IMG/VR virus record: IMGVR_UViG_3300044970_002808
Coordinates: 1 to 64,000 of that record
Length of the DNA: 64,000 nucleotides
Source of the DNA: a virus
Strand: one strand, 5' to 3'
Positions 57,599-64,000 of the stretch are shown one piece after another. A program made the translations under genes and the position numbers. The notes beneath the pieces are model-generated. The model worked only from the letters and a program-made list of their open reading frames with translations, was not told where the DNA came from and did no database searches. Position 1 is the stretch's first letter; each line of letters opens with the position of its first letter.

Positions 57599-57655
57599 CT
57601 TTAAATCCGGTTACTAAAACATTAACATTCGTTAATATGTAAGGGTAGTAACTCC

Positions 57656-59086
57656 CTATTGGGGTAGCTCAGTTAAGAATTTTATTAGGATTCCTCTGGC
57701 TCCATTTAAATCTCTGTCTAAACTTTCGTTACTCTGAGATTTGATTACTTTCCTCCCACCTAGATTAGCTATTATTTCCCCTGTCCATGATACGGTTTTG
57801 GAGGTATAAGCCTCAGAAACTATTATTAGTTTTTTACCAAATTTATTGGCTTTGAACTTTAATAATTCCTTAAACTCATAATGTCCAAAATTTAACATCG
57901 AACGGGTAGTAGATTTATTGATTTTTCTGCCTTTCTTTTTGACCATTTCACTGGTGTTAAAGCAGGGTAGAAGGATTACATCAAAGTTATCTACTAAAAA
58001 TCTGCTAATTTTGTGGTGGAGTTCTTTCCTCAGATTTCTTACCTTTAATGTGGTTCGTTGTTGCCACATTCTTAGATAATCAATCCGACTTTGGTTTTTG
58101 GTTTTAGCTATTTTAGATTGGATTTTGTCTGCTTTATGACAGAGTTTAGCCAATCTCTTCAGGGCTTCTTCACCAAATTTACCAAAAACTCCATTAGACG
58201 AAAAAATAGTTTGGAAAGTTCTAACACCAGGGTCTAATGCTACAATCTTTAGGTCTTGGTTTTCGACTTCTGGATTATTAGCAATATCTTCAGTATAAAT
58301 TAGGTAGAACAATCCCCCAGTAGTTGTGAGGGTTAGACCATCAAAACTACCCCTTGTGTCTGATTTTAGGGGGGTTTCTAGTTTTAGGTTTCGGGGGGCT
58401 AACACTCCCTTAGCTGAGAGTATTTCCTTTTTTAGGTTGATAGTTTGTCGGGGCTTTTTTCTAGATTTGAATTTTAACTCAAACCTTTCAACTAACCCCG
58501 CTTTTAATTGGGCAAACCCTACTTGTTGGGCATTGATAGCTTCGGTGATAGCCTCCTTTACTGTATTTATGTTTATGCAATTGGTTAACCAAGTGTGTTT
58601 CTCCAACCAAAATTGAAAGAATGTGTCACGGATGTCATAGCTTGACAAACCTTTTCTTTCTTTCTTAGTCTTTAAATCACAATTAGCCCCAATTTTACCG
58701 TTTTTCAGCAAATCTACTGTTTTGTTGTAGATAAACCGATATTGGGAGATTAGCTCATTCAGTAGGTTCTGTTGGGTTCTGTCGGGGTAAAGTCTTATCT
58801 TCCTTGATATTTTTGCTGTATTTCCTAAGCCCGTAGACTCTGCAACTGAAAATATGGAGGATTGATAGTAAGTCTTGGGTAAGTTCTTGTTCGGGACTTG
58901 TTTCAGTGTTGTTGAGAACCACGATTGTTCCACCGTTCTTGAGAACAAGGTATTGGAACAATTCAAATCCAAATCGGCAGAGTCTATCTCTGTGGGAGAT
59001 AACAAGAGTGAACTTATCTCCTGAGAATAATCTGTCCAATAAGGTTTGAAGTCCTTTTCTTTTGAAGTTAAGTCCAGAACCGACAT
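57656..59086 (-). CDS. tnpB: TnpB-family protein, active-site residues altered
   Basis: TnpB is an RNA-guided nuclease of IS200/605 and IS607 elements. The TnpB-like part begins with ISRKIRLYPDRTQQ about 90 codons in; the first 90 codons overlap tnpA in another frame, so the true start is uncertain. RuvC-I (ALDPGVRTF) and RuvC-III (DRDLNGARG) Asp are present. The RuvC-II region reads LPCFNTSEM where relatives with this context usually have Glu at the Asn. The zinc-finger cysteines are gone (TSKTVSWTG in place of TSKTC..CG). It may be inactive as a nuclease yet still bind guide RNA. Confidence 0.7.
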   Translation of the reverse strand: MSVLDLTSKEKDFKPYWTDYSQEISSLLLSPTEIDSADLDLNCSNTLFSRTVEQSWFSTTLKQVPNKNLPKTYYQSSIFSVAESTGLGNTAKISRKIRLYPDRTQQNLLNELISQYRFIYNKTVDLLKNGKIGANCDLKTKKERKGLSSYDIRDTFFQFWLEKHTWLTNCININTVKEAITEAINAQQVGFAQLKAGLVERFELKFKSRKKPRQTINLKKEILSAKGVLAPRNLKLETPLKSDTRGSFDGLTLTTTGGLFYLIYTEDIANNPEVENQDLKIVALDPGVRTFQTIFSSNGVFGKFGEEALKRLAKLCHKADKIQSKIAKTKNQSRIDYLRMWQQRTTLKVRNLRKELHHKISRFLVDNFDVILLPCFNTSEMVKKKGRKINKSTTRSMLNFGHYEFKELLKFKANKFGKKLIIVSEAYTSKTVSWTGEIIANLGGRKVIKSQSNESLDRDLNGARGILIKFLTELPQ

Positions 59087-59372
59087 CTGTAATGACCTCC
59101 GAATGAGGGTAGACTGATTTCAAGAAACCGACCTGTCTATTTAAATCTTCAGACTGTTTTCTTGAGCTAACCCTAGCATAACAGATAACTGAGGGTTTGT
59201 CAAGAGGGTCGGCTAAATAGGATTCAACATCGTAATATCGTTGACCTGCGGGGTTTTTAATCCCCTTAATCAAACCGTCATCAAAATATTTTCTAAGGGT
59301 ATGGGGGTGAAGCCCTAATTTGGAGGAGGCTATTCTAGAAGGAACGAGCATAAACCAGTTATCAGTGTTCAT
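58755..59372 (-). CDS. tnpA: IS607-type serine recombinase transposase
   Basis: 205 residues from ATG at 59372. Residues about 8-52 form a MerR-like HTH (PSRIASSKLGLHPHTLRKYFDDGLIKGIKN) and 60-190 a small serine recombinase domain (ICYARVSSRKQSEDLNRQV with the catalytic Ser near 69, VITDVGSGLNFKRKGLQTLL, LVISHRDRLCRFGFELF). It cuts and rejoins DNA via a Ser-DNA bond. Domains look intact. Its 3' end overlaps tnpB. Confidence 0.85.
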   Translation of the reverse strand: MNTDNWFMLVPSRIASSKLGLHPHTLRKYFDDGLIKGIKNPAGQRYYDVESYLADPLDKPSVICYARVSSRKQSEDLNRQVGFLKSVYPHSEVITDVGSGLNFKRKGLQTLLDRLFSGDKFTLVISHRDRLCRFGFELFQYLVLKNGGTIVVLNNTETSPEQELTQDLLSILHIFSCRVYGLRKYSKNIKEDKTLPRQNPTEPTE

Positions 59373-59408
59373 AAACAAATATGAGCGTTTATAAACAAAT
59401 ATGTACTT

Positions 59409-59425
59409 AGACAATAACGCTCAAT
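59409..59425 (+). promoter_or_regulatory. Late-motif promoter candidate
   Basis: TTAGACAATAACGCTCAAT, about 30 bp upstream of the gene at 59454, at the edge of the IS607 element. Confidence 0.6.
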
Positions 59426-59453
59426 CTAAGTCTAAATATTGGTAGGTGTTAAG

Positions 59454-59771
59454 ATGCGTATATTTCAGTTGGAATTGGAAAAGTTTGAGACCCATTGCAA
59501 TATTTCTTTCCTTATCTCTGGTCTCGACTCCGCCCCCTATGAATTGGCTGAACGCCTTGCCCTACTAGGTTCTTCTGACTATAACAACCCTATCTGTGTT
59601 AGTCTTTCTGTTATCCGTTGCAATGCTTTTGATGGTATCATTCGTGACCTACTAGCTCTTTCTAAACTACCCGAACTTAACCCGTTTCTGACTTTAAAAC
59701 TAATTAAGGTAGTCGAGGCTCTATACTGCCTGACTACCCATGATGGACTCGTTTGGGGTAATTTGGGATAG
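59454..59771 (+). CDS. Hypothetical late protein, 105 aa
   Basis: Starts MRIFQLELEKFETHCN. Mixed alpha/beta protein with three Cys (ICVSLSVIRCNAFDGIIRDLLAL, LKLIKVVEALYCL). No family recognised. It is convergent with the scaffold gene. GGTCTAAAGCAGAACC after its end occurs in reverse complement after the gene at 52797. Confidence 0.5.
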   Translation: MRIFQLELEKFETHCNISFLISGLDSAPYELAERLALLGSSDYNNPICVSLSVIRCNAFDGIIRDLLALSKLPELNPFLTLKLIKVVEALYCLTTHDGLVWGNLG

Positions 59772-59809
59772 GGGAGAGGGGTCTAAAGCAGAACCCTCTT
59801 AACCTTAAC

Positions 59810-60427
59810 TTAATCTTCAATAAACAAATCTTCCAGAATGTCCCGTTTCCCCTCTGTGGGGGCAGGGCTACTGTTTTGGGGTTTTAACCCAGCACCCCTA
59901 GCTTTGGATGTCGGGGGTAACAGACTTTTACCGAAATCAGTTTCTAGGAATTTTCCTAACGCCTCATCCACACTTTCCACAGTATCCCCATTTTTGACAA
60001 AGGCTACACCATCTTCGTAAACTAAGTTATCCCCGTACTGTAGCTTAAAGGCTTTGGTCGCAATTCCTAAGTCTAGGGGCTTAAATTTGGATATGGTTGA
60101 GTTTAAGATGTTTTCTAGTTCTTTGGCTACGATTTTTCTGTCTTTTTCCTTTGACTGTTCCTTCAAATCTTCAATCTGTTTCTGTAGAGCCTGAAGACTT
60201 AGTTTCTGTTTGGGTGTCTCCACTTCCACTTCTAATTCTGGCTCAGGTTCGGGTGCTTTTGTGGTTTTTTTATCCCAGGATTTTTGTAGACTACTCGCCA
60301 ATCCACTGTTTTTTCGGTCTACCTCGCTTAAGATGCCTGCCTTTAGCGTTCCCAATTCCCCTTGTAGTTGGTTTAGAAACGCCTGTTGCGATTCCTCTAA
60401 TACTTGTTTAATTTCTTCCGGTGTCAT
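59810..60427 (-). CDS. Capsid scaffolding protein candidate
   Basis: 205 residues, charged and helical: N-terminal helix EEIKQVLEESQQAFLNQLQGEL, an acidic Pro/Glu linker (APEPEPELEVEVE), a coiled coil (LQALQKQIEDLKEQSKEKDRKIVAKELENIL) and a Pro-rich end. This layout, its place next to the capsid gene and the late motif fit a scaffold protein or a head maturation factor. Confidence 0.6.
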   Translation of the reverse strand: MTPEEIKQVLEESQQAFLNQLQGELGTLKAGILSEVDRKNSGLASSLQKSWDKKTTKAPEPEPELEVEVETPKQKLSLQALQKQIEDLKEQSKEKDRKIVAKELENILNSTISKFKPLDLGIATKAFKLQYGDNLVYEDGVAFVKNGDTVESVDEALGKFLETDFGKSLLPPTSKARGAGLKPQNSSPAPTEGKRDILEDLFIED

Positions 60428-60463
60428 ATCACTTTAATTGTACACTAGGGTTTACATTTTCTG

Positions 60464-60479
60464 CTTTGGGCGTATCTAA
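60464..60479 (-). promoter_or_regulatory. Late-motif promoter candidate
   Basis: TTTAGATACGCCCAAAGC on the minus strand, 37 bp upstream of the scaffold gene. Confidence 0.55.
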
Positions 60480-60779
60480 ACTAACAGGGGTCTGAATCCT
60501 AAAATAACCCCCCTAGTTGTTACTGAAGTCCCGACCCCGTAGAGTTTCTAGGTTAACCCGTCAACTGGGTAGGTAGGGGGTGGATAGGTTTTTTCTACGG
60601 GGGAGACCTAATTCCCCCCGCACTGCCTTCGACTAACCCTTCTGCTCAAGGTATGAGTATTTATACCTATTTCTAAAGACATAGCCCTGTTTTAACCCAT
60701 CAAGTGGGGGGGTTGCTTTGGTTTTTTATGCCTAGGACATCAATTCTTCAGTTAGCCCTATCTACTCCAGTTTCGACTT

Positions 60780-60932
60780 GGCAAATCCCCCGCAAACCCC
60801 GTGCTGGAATGGTTTGACGATGTTGGTGTCCCTTAAGCCCCAGTTTGTCCCAAAATGTATCCATTTATACATTTCCTAAAAATGGGTAGGTCAAATGTTT
60901 GTCCTAGAGTATAATTTGACCTCAGGACTCTT
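60780..60932 (-). ncRNA. Pseudoknot-like RNA element, copy 2
   Basis: Homologous to 1601-1775. AGGTCAAAT/ATTTGACCT interleaved with GTCCT/AGGAC (GTTCT/AGAAC in copy 1), and AAATGTA/TACATTT. The late motif at 60945-60960 could promote it on the minus strand. Confidence 0.5.
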
Positions 60933-60944
60933 CCCCTATTATAA

Positions 60945-60960
60945 CTTGGGCGTGAATATT
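60945..60960 (-). promoter_or_regulatory. Late-motif promoter candidate without protein gene
   Basis: AATATTCACGCCCAAG on the minus strand directly upstream of the pseudoknot RNA copy 2. Confidence 0.45.
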
Positions 60961-61437
60961 TTGCAACCCTTAAAACACTGAACTTTTGACAGATTTTTAA
61001 ACTTGGTCTAACCATCATCAACAACGGCAATTAAGTCCTAATAGGGGAAGTCAGGGGGCAACCTGGAAAACCTTGTCCTGTCTGGGTTTCACCTGGGTCT
61101 AAGGGGGCAAGTGGGGGGGGGGTTCGGAGAGAATTTCAGATTCAAGTAACCCCCCTACTTGTTAGACCCGTAGTACACTTGTACCAGACTGGGTTGAACA
61201 TGGCCAGACTGGGTTTCATCTGAGTCTAAAGGGGAAACTAGGGGGGTGAAAAATGCCTCGAACCCCCCCAGTTGTGGATTTATATAGTACAAATGTATTA
61301 AACTGGGGTTGAACCAGGCTAAAACAGGTCAGACCAGGGGCGGAGTTATAACTGTCCGTTATAAAAACCAACCTAACCCCCCCTACCCCCCTAGTATAGA
61401 ATAGTTGGGGCTGGTTGGCTAAGACTGGTCTGGCAGA

Positions 61438-61900
61438 GTCAAACCCCGTACTATGTCTTTAGAAATAGGTATAAATACCCATACCCAAGGTAAAAGGGGG
61501 TCTAGGGGTCAAACCCAGTTAAGCCCTGTTAAACTTGGGAGGGATGAAATAAGGGGGGTCGCCCAGAAAAACCAACCTAACCCCCCTACCCCCCTAGTAA
61601 GGAATGGCTGGGGCTGGTTGGCTTAGGCTGGGGCTGGCAGGGTCAAACCAGATTCAACCCAATCCGACCAAGTGGAATCAAGGAGGTCTCCATAAAAAAA
61701 CCCAAGAACCCCCCCACTTCCACCCTTAGCTAACTGGGTCAGGTTGGGTTGAAGGGGTTAAACGGGGTCTGGTCGGGTCAAACCCCGTACTATGTCTTTA
61801 GGGATAGGTATAAATACTCATACCCAAGGTAAAAGGGGGTCTAGGGGTCAAACCCAGTTAAGCCCTGTCAAACTTGGGGGGGATGGAATAGGAAGGGTCG
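61438..61900. repeat. Direct repeat, about 120 bp, spaced 339 bp
   Basis: The stretch from GTCAAACCCCGTACTATG to the G tract (about 61438-61556) recurs at 61777-61896 with few differences. Both include the reverse complement of GAGTATTTATACCTATTTC. Confidence 0.7.
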
Positions 61901-62000
61901 CCCTGAAAAAAGAGAACCCCCCCCTACCCCCCCAGTTCATCTTTGTCTAGTACATTTGAACCACCCCCCAGCTTAACCGGGGCAGACTGGGGGTTGACAA

Positions 62001-62023
62001 TAAAAAACCCCTTCCAAAGGGGT
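62001..62023 (-). terminator. Rho-independent terminator
   Basis: ACCCCTTT, short loop, AAGGGGTT and a T run on the minus strand, after the HTH gene; near copy of the terminator at 2388-2412. Confidence 0.7.
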
Positions 62024-62073
62024 CAGGATGGGTCAGGTAGGGTTGAGGATGGGTCAGACCCCGTTAGACCCAA

Positions 62074-62565
62074 TTAATCCCAAAAGTCTGAGGGTAAAGG
62101 TTCGTCTGAATCTTCACCATCGATTTTAGGTTCATACCTACCATCGGATAAATAAGGAGAAGACCCTATATCATGGTTCAAACGACACATAGCTTTGGTA
62201 TCAGAATCCATACGACGTTCGGTATATACTTTAGGTCGTTGCCCTGGATTCATTTGGTCTTCAAGAGCTTGCATTAGGAGTTCTGCTTGATTCTTCCGAT
62301 ACCATTCAGCCGCCCTGCGTAAGTGAATACCTTCTAGACGACTTAAATGTTCTTTAATCACAGCATGGACAGTCCCTTCATCTGCTCTATGTTTGGTATA
62401 CTGTTTTCCATATTGGGAACGAAATCTATCTCTTAAAGTAGTCCAGGGAATATCGAACCGTTCTGCTAAAGTCCTAACAGACACCCCTCCCAGTTTATAG
62501 ATTTGGAACAATTTTTTGGTTTGTTCCACGACCTCTTTGCTCATTCTAACGTCTTTCTTTCTCAT
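62074..62565 (-). CDS. HTH DNA-binding protein, TerS candidate
   Basis: 163 residues. Psq- or homeodomain-like HTH: EVVEQTKKLFQIYKLGGVSVRTLAERFDIPWTTLRDRFRSQYGK (residues 10-55). Middle part is helical and basic (RRAAEWYRKNQAELLMQALE), C-terminus acidic (GEDSDEPLPSDFWD). HTH plus oligomerisation helix plus acidic tail suits a small terminase subunit, and it has a late motif. A late regulator is the alternative; the protein at 18213 competes for the TerS role. Confidence 0.5.
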   Translation of the reverse strand: MRKKDVRMSKEVVEQTKKLFQIYKLGGVSVRTLAERFDIPWTTLRDRFRSQYGKQYTKHRADEGTVHAVIKEHLSRLEGIHLRRAAEWYRKNQAELLMQALEDQMNPGQRPKVYTERRMDSDTKAMCRLNHDIGSSPYLSDGRYEPKIDGEDSDEPLPSDFWD

Positions 62566-62601
62566 ATCCCTCTATAAATAGTTTTAGAATCCAATTTCTG
62601 G

Positions 62602-62616
62602 ATTGGGCGTATAGTC
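62602..62616 (-). promoter_or_regulatory. Late-motif promoter candidate
   Basis: AGACTATACGCCCAAT on the minus strand, 37 bp upstream of the HTH gene; hairpin AATCCA/TGGATT follows. Confidence 0.6.
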
Positions 62617-62724
62617 TAAAAGGCTGACCCTGAGCCAATCTTAGGTATGATAAGACACTCAAAGAGCTTTAACCGAAGAAACATTTCTCAACAAATCCCC
62701 ACCCCCCCCCAACCCAAGATAATA

Positions 62725-62828
62725 ATGGTAAAAATTACCATAACTCTTTTTCCACCTAAGATAATAATGGTGAAATTCACCATAACTCTTTTTCCCCCTC
62801 AACCCCAAATAATGGTAAAATCCACCAT
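62725..62828. repeat. Three tandem hairpins with covarying stems
   Basis: ATGGTAA/TTACCAT at 62725-62741, ATGGTGA/TCACCAT at 62767-62783 and ATGGTAA/CCACCAT at 62812-62828, each followed by AACTCTTTTTC and spaced 42 and 45 bp. Stem bases change together between copies 1 and 2. Confidence 0.65.
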
Positions 62829-62984
62829 AACTCTTTTTCATAATTGTCTCACAATCCTTTAGGTTGACCAGAGAAAACCAATACCGACCAGGAGTTTGAT
62901 ATACATCATTATACATCATTTTGGAGGCGAAATTAGGAAGGTTTAGGGTTAGGGGCTGATTTCAGCCACACAAAAAGCACTTTT

Positions 62985-63060
62985 TGACCATATAATTATA
63001 TAACTATACAGTTATATATTAGTTCATTTGTACTGTTCAAGGGGGTTAAAGTTATCCACA
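62985..63060. other. Candidate replication origin: AT palindrome plus DnaA box
   Basis: AT-rich DNA with the perfect inverted repeat TATATAACT/AGTTATATA (62999-63020) and, 32 bp on, TTATCCACA (63052-63060), the consensus DnaA box. Together with iterons at 63901-63960 this looks like an origin. Confidence 0.45.
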
Positions 63061-63129
63061 CCCATCACCCAAAAGGATGACCCCTTATCACCCATTAGAA
63101 CACAACAAAAATGTGTGGTTGTTGACGGT

Positions 63130-63369
63130 TTAATTACGGTCAGCAAATTCCCTAGGGTCTAATAAATCGAAATCGGATAAATCATCAAAGCGTTGAGGTT
63201 CAGGAGGTTGACGGTAAGCCAACAGTAAACCAACAATGGCTACAATAGTAATGGCAAAGACCATTAAAGAAGCTAAAAGCAATAAAAAAACCATTATGGA
63301 AAGGGGTTTGGGACTTAATAATAATATGCTTGCAATAAGGGGAATAGGTACAAAAAAATACCCACCCAT
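63130..63369 (-). CDS. Small membrane protein, 79 aa, holin candidate
   Basis: Two hydrophobic helices: about residues 5-18 (FVPIPLIASILLL) and 24-51 (SIMVFLLLLASLMVFAITIV and on), then an acidic tail (RFDDLSDFDLLDPREF). Size and topology suit a holin. It lies next to the gene at 63416 and could be co-expressed from that late motif. Confidence 0.5.
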   Translation of the reverse strand: MGGYFFVPIPLIASILLLSPKPLSIMVFLLLLASLMVFAITIVAIVGLLLAYRQPPEPQRFDDLSDFDLLDPREFADRN

Positions 63370-63415
63370 GACTGGGGGGCTTGGTAAGGCTGAATCAGAC
63401 CCAGATTAGGGCGGA

Positions 63416-63700
63416 TTAAGCAGTTAATTTAGTAACCATCGCCGAAACGAAGGAAGCAGGGGTAGTAACACCAACAGTAGCGGCAATTGCCTGAATAGCA
63501 TTAACGAAAGCGGTATCTTCGATAGCAAACTCTAAAAGAGCAATGATGGCTTGACGTTGAAGTAATTGGTCAGCATTAGCAGTACCATTCAAATCATAAC
63601 CGTAAGAAGCACGAACGATGTCAACACCAGAGTTAACATATAAAGGGTCTAGTTGATAATGTCCACTTGCGGGGACTGGGGGGGCAAAAGTTAAAGCCAT
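63416..63700 (-). CDS. Small late protein, 94 aa
   Basis: Ala-rich, helical protein (QLLQRQAIIALLEFAIEDTAFVNAIQAIAATVG) with an N-terminal Pro-rich start (MALTFAPPVPASGHYQLDPL). Looks like a small virion or decoration protein; no family recognised. It follows a late motif. Confidence 0.5.
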   Translation of the reverse strand: MALTFAPPVPASGHYQLDPLYVNSGVDIVRASYGYDLNGTANADQLLQRQAIIALLEFAIEDTAFVNAIQAIAATVGVTTPASFVSAMVTKLTA

Positions 63701-63742
63701 ATTTTCTATCCTAGCTAGGAATAATTATCTTGTCCAATATAG

Positions 63743-63757
63743 TTTGGGCGTACACCT
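63743..63757 (-). promoter_or_regulatory. Late-motif promoter candidate
   Basis: GGTGTACGCCCAAAC on the minus strand, about 43 bp upstream of the 94-residue gene. Confidence 0.55.
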
Positions 63758-63766
63758 CTTCCACCC

Positions 63767-63784
63767 CTAGTACAAGTGTACTAG
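63767..63784. repeat. Palindrome CTAGTACA/TGTACTAG
   Basis: Eight-base arms around AG. Variants of AGTACANNTGTACT occur at about 1372, 4109, 5312, 61172, 61279, 61948 and 63872, all in non-coding DNA. Operator-like. Confidence 0.5.
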
Positions 63785-63900
63785 ACCAAGGGTTAAAGGG
63801 GAGTTTAGGGCGTAAAAAACATTGCAGGCACAAATCTGAGTCTCACGTCAGCCGATGAAGCCCACCCTTTGGTACACTTGTACTAGACATAGGGAAGATG

Positions 63901-63960
63901 GGTTAAGACTGGGTTAAGACTGGGTTAAGAGAGGTTAAGAGAGGTTAAGACTGGGTTAAG
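63901..63960. repeat. GGTTAAG iterons
   Basis: Six copies of GGTTAAG with 10-11-bp period (GGTTAAGACTG and GGTTAAGAGA), flanked by ATTGCAGGCAC at 63821 and 63970. Iteron arrays are typical of origins or of regulator binding sites. Confidence 0.65.
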
Positions 63961-64000
63961 TGTAATAGTATTGCAGGCACGAATAAGGCTTTCCCGCCAA

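Larger units (their letters stand above)
57590..59400 (-). mobile_element. IS607-type element (tnpA and tnpB)
   Basis: A serine-recombinase transposase gene and a TnpB gene overlap on the minus strand, the IS607 layout. Exact ends cannot be fixed because IS607 elements lack terminal inverted repeats and target duplications. Two near-identical 17-mers (CATATTTGTTTATRAAC) lie just upstream of tnpA at about 59369-59404. The element sits between the promoters of the capsid gene and the gene at 59454. Confidence 0.65.
60480..61997. repeat. Long non-coding repeat region
   Basis: No credible protein gene in 1.5 kb. It contains seven or so G-tract boxes, the GAGTATTTATACCTATTTC motif in both orientations (60648-60684, 61451-61490, 61790-61829), the second copy of the pseudoknot RNA, a late motif that reads into that copy, and a direct repeat with 339-bp spacing. 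Many TGGGTT, CCAGACTGGG and AACCCAGTTAAG words recur. Confidence 0.6.

Noticed and set aside
60833-61030. Minus-strand 65-residue reading frame in the repeat region
   Set aside because: It is partly the translation of the conserved pseudoknot RNA, and the other copy of that RNA has no such frame.
62701-62830. CRISPR-like array
   Set aside because: Three short repeats whose spacers are as similar as the repeats and no cas genes; they are tandem hairpins, not repeat-spacer units.
62647-62919. Reading frames on both strands over the tandem hairpins
   Set aside because: Repeats of 42-45 bp give periodic frames on both strands by chance (multiples of three); base changes follow hairpin pairing rather than codons.

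Overview
The window is part of the genome of a tailed phage (or a phage-derived replicon) with a long non-contractile tail, most likely infecting a cyanobacterium. Direct evidence for a phage is a head and tail gene set: large terminase, portal, scaffold, major capsid protein, tail tube, a 2,612-residue tape measure, NlpC/P60 tail-tip hydrolase and several minor tail proteins. The cyanobacterial host is an inference from GATAACT micro-repeats, ThyX, PhoH, a HEAT-like host-type repeat protein, a muramidase endolysin and FGE-fold variable proteins. No integrase, DNA polymerase or reverse transcriptase is visible, so the window is not the whole genome.

Layout. 0.2-5.1 kb: small early genes on the minus strand (nucleoside deoxyribosyltransferase, Cys-rich protein) and two paralogous FGE-fold proteins whose C-terminal codons look like variable regions of a diversity-generating retroelement. 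1.0-2.0 kb is non-coding and holds a tRNA-like element, a pseudoknot-like RNA and a conserved leader. 5.5-9.8 kb: a triple metallopeptidase-like protein and, divergently, small virion-type genes. 9.8-17.2 kb: mostly early or replication genes on the minus strand (SF3-type helicase, 5'-3' exonuclease, possible SSB) with the endolysin between them. 17.4-21.2 kb (plus): tail-assembly chaperone pair with a likely -1 frameshift, possible TerS, PhoH, KilA-N, glycosyltransferase. 21.2-23.2 kb (minus): tRNA-CAT, antirepressor-like protein, small membrane protein, MazG. 23.4-31.3 kb (plus): terminase with two inteins, portal, small membrane protein, large basic virion-type protein. 31.4-52.7 kb (minus): tail module. 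52.8-55.5 kb (plus): early genes including a sigma-like factor and ThyX. 55.5-60.4 kb (minus): capsid genes with an IS607-type element between major capsid and scaffold. 60.4-64 kb: long repeat-rich non-coding DNA, a TerS-like HTH gene, a candidate replication origin (DnaA box, palindrome, tandem hairpins, iterons) and two small genes.

Two promoter classes organise the genes. Early or middle genes have sigma70 promoters (TTGACA, 17-18 bp, TATACT-like), often with a conserved T-rich upstream element. Structural and lysis genes instead carry a different motif, consensus ACAATAACGCCCAA, in the gene sense at about 20-100 bp from the start codon on both strands and frequently followed by an RNA hairpin. 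The phage-encoded sigma-like factor at 53.4 kb is an obvious candidate to read it. This late motif, the structured non-coding RNAs, the class-3-like intein in the terminase and the DGR-type variable pair without a local reverse transcriptase are the most notable features.
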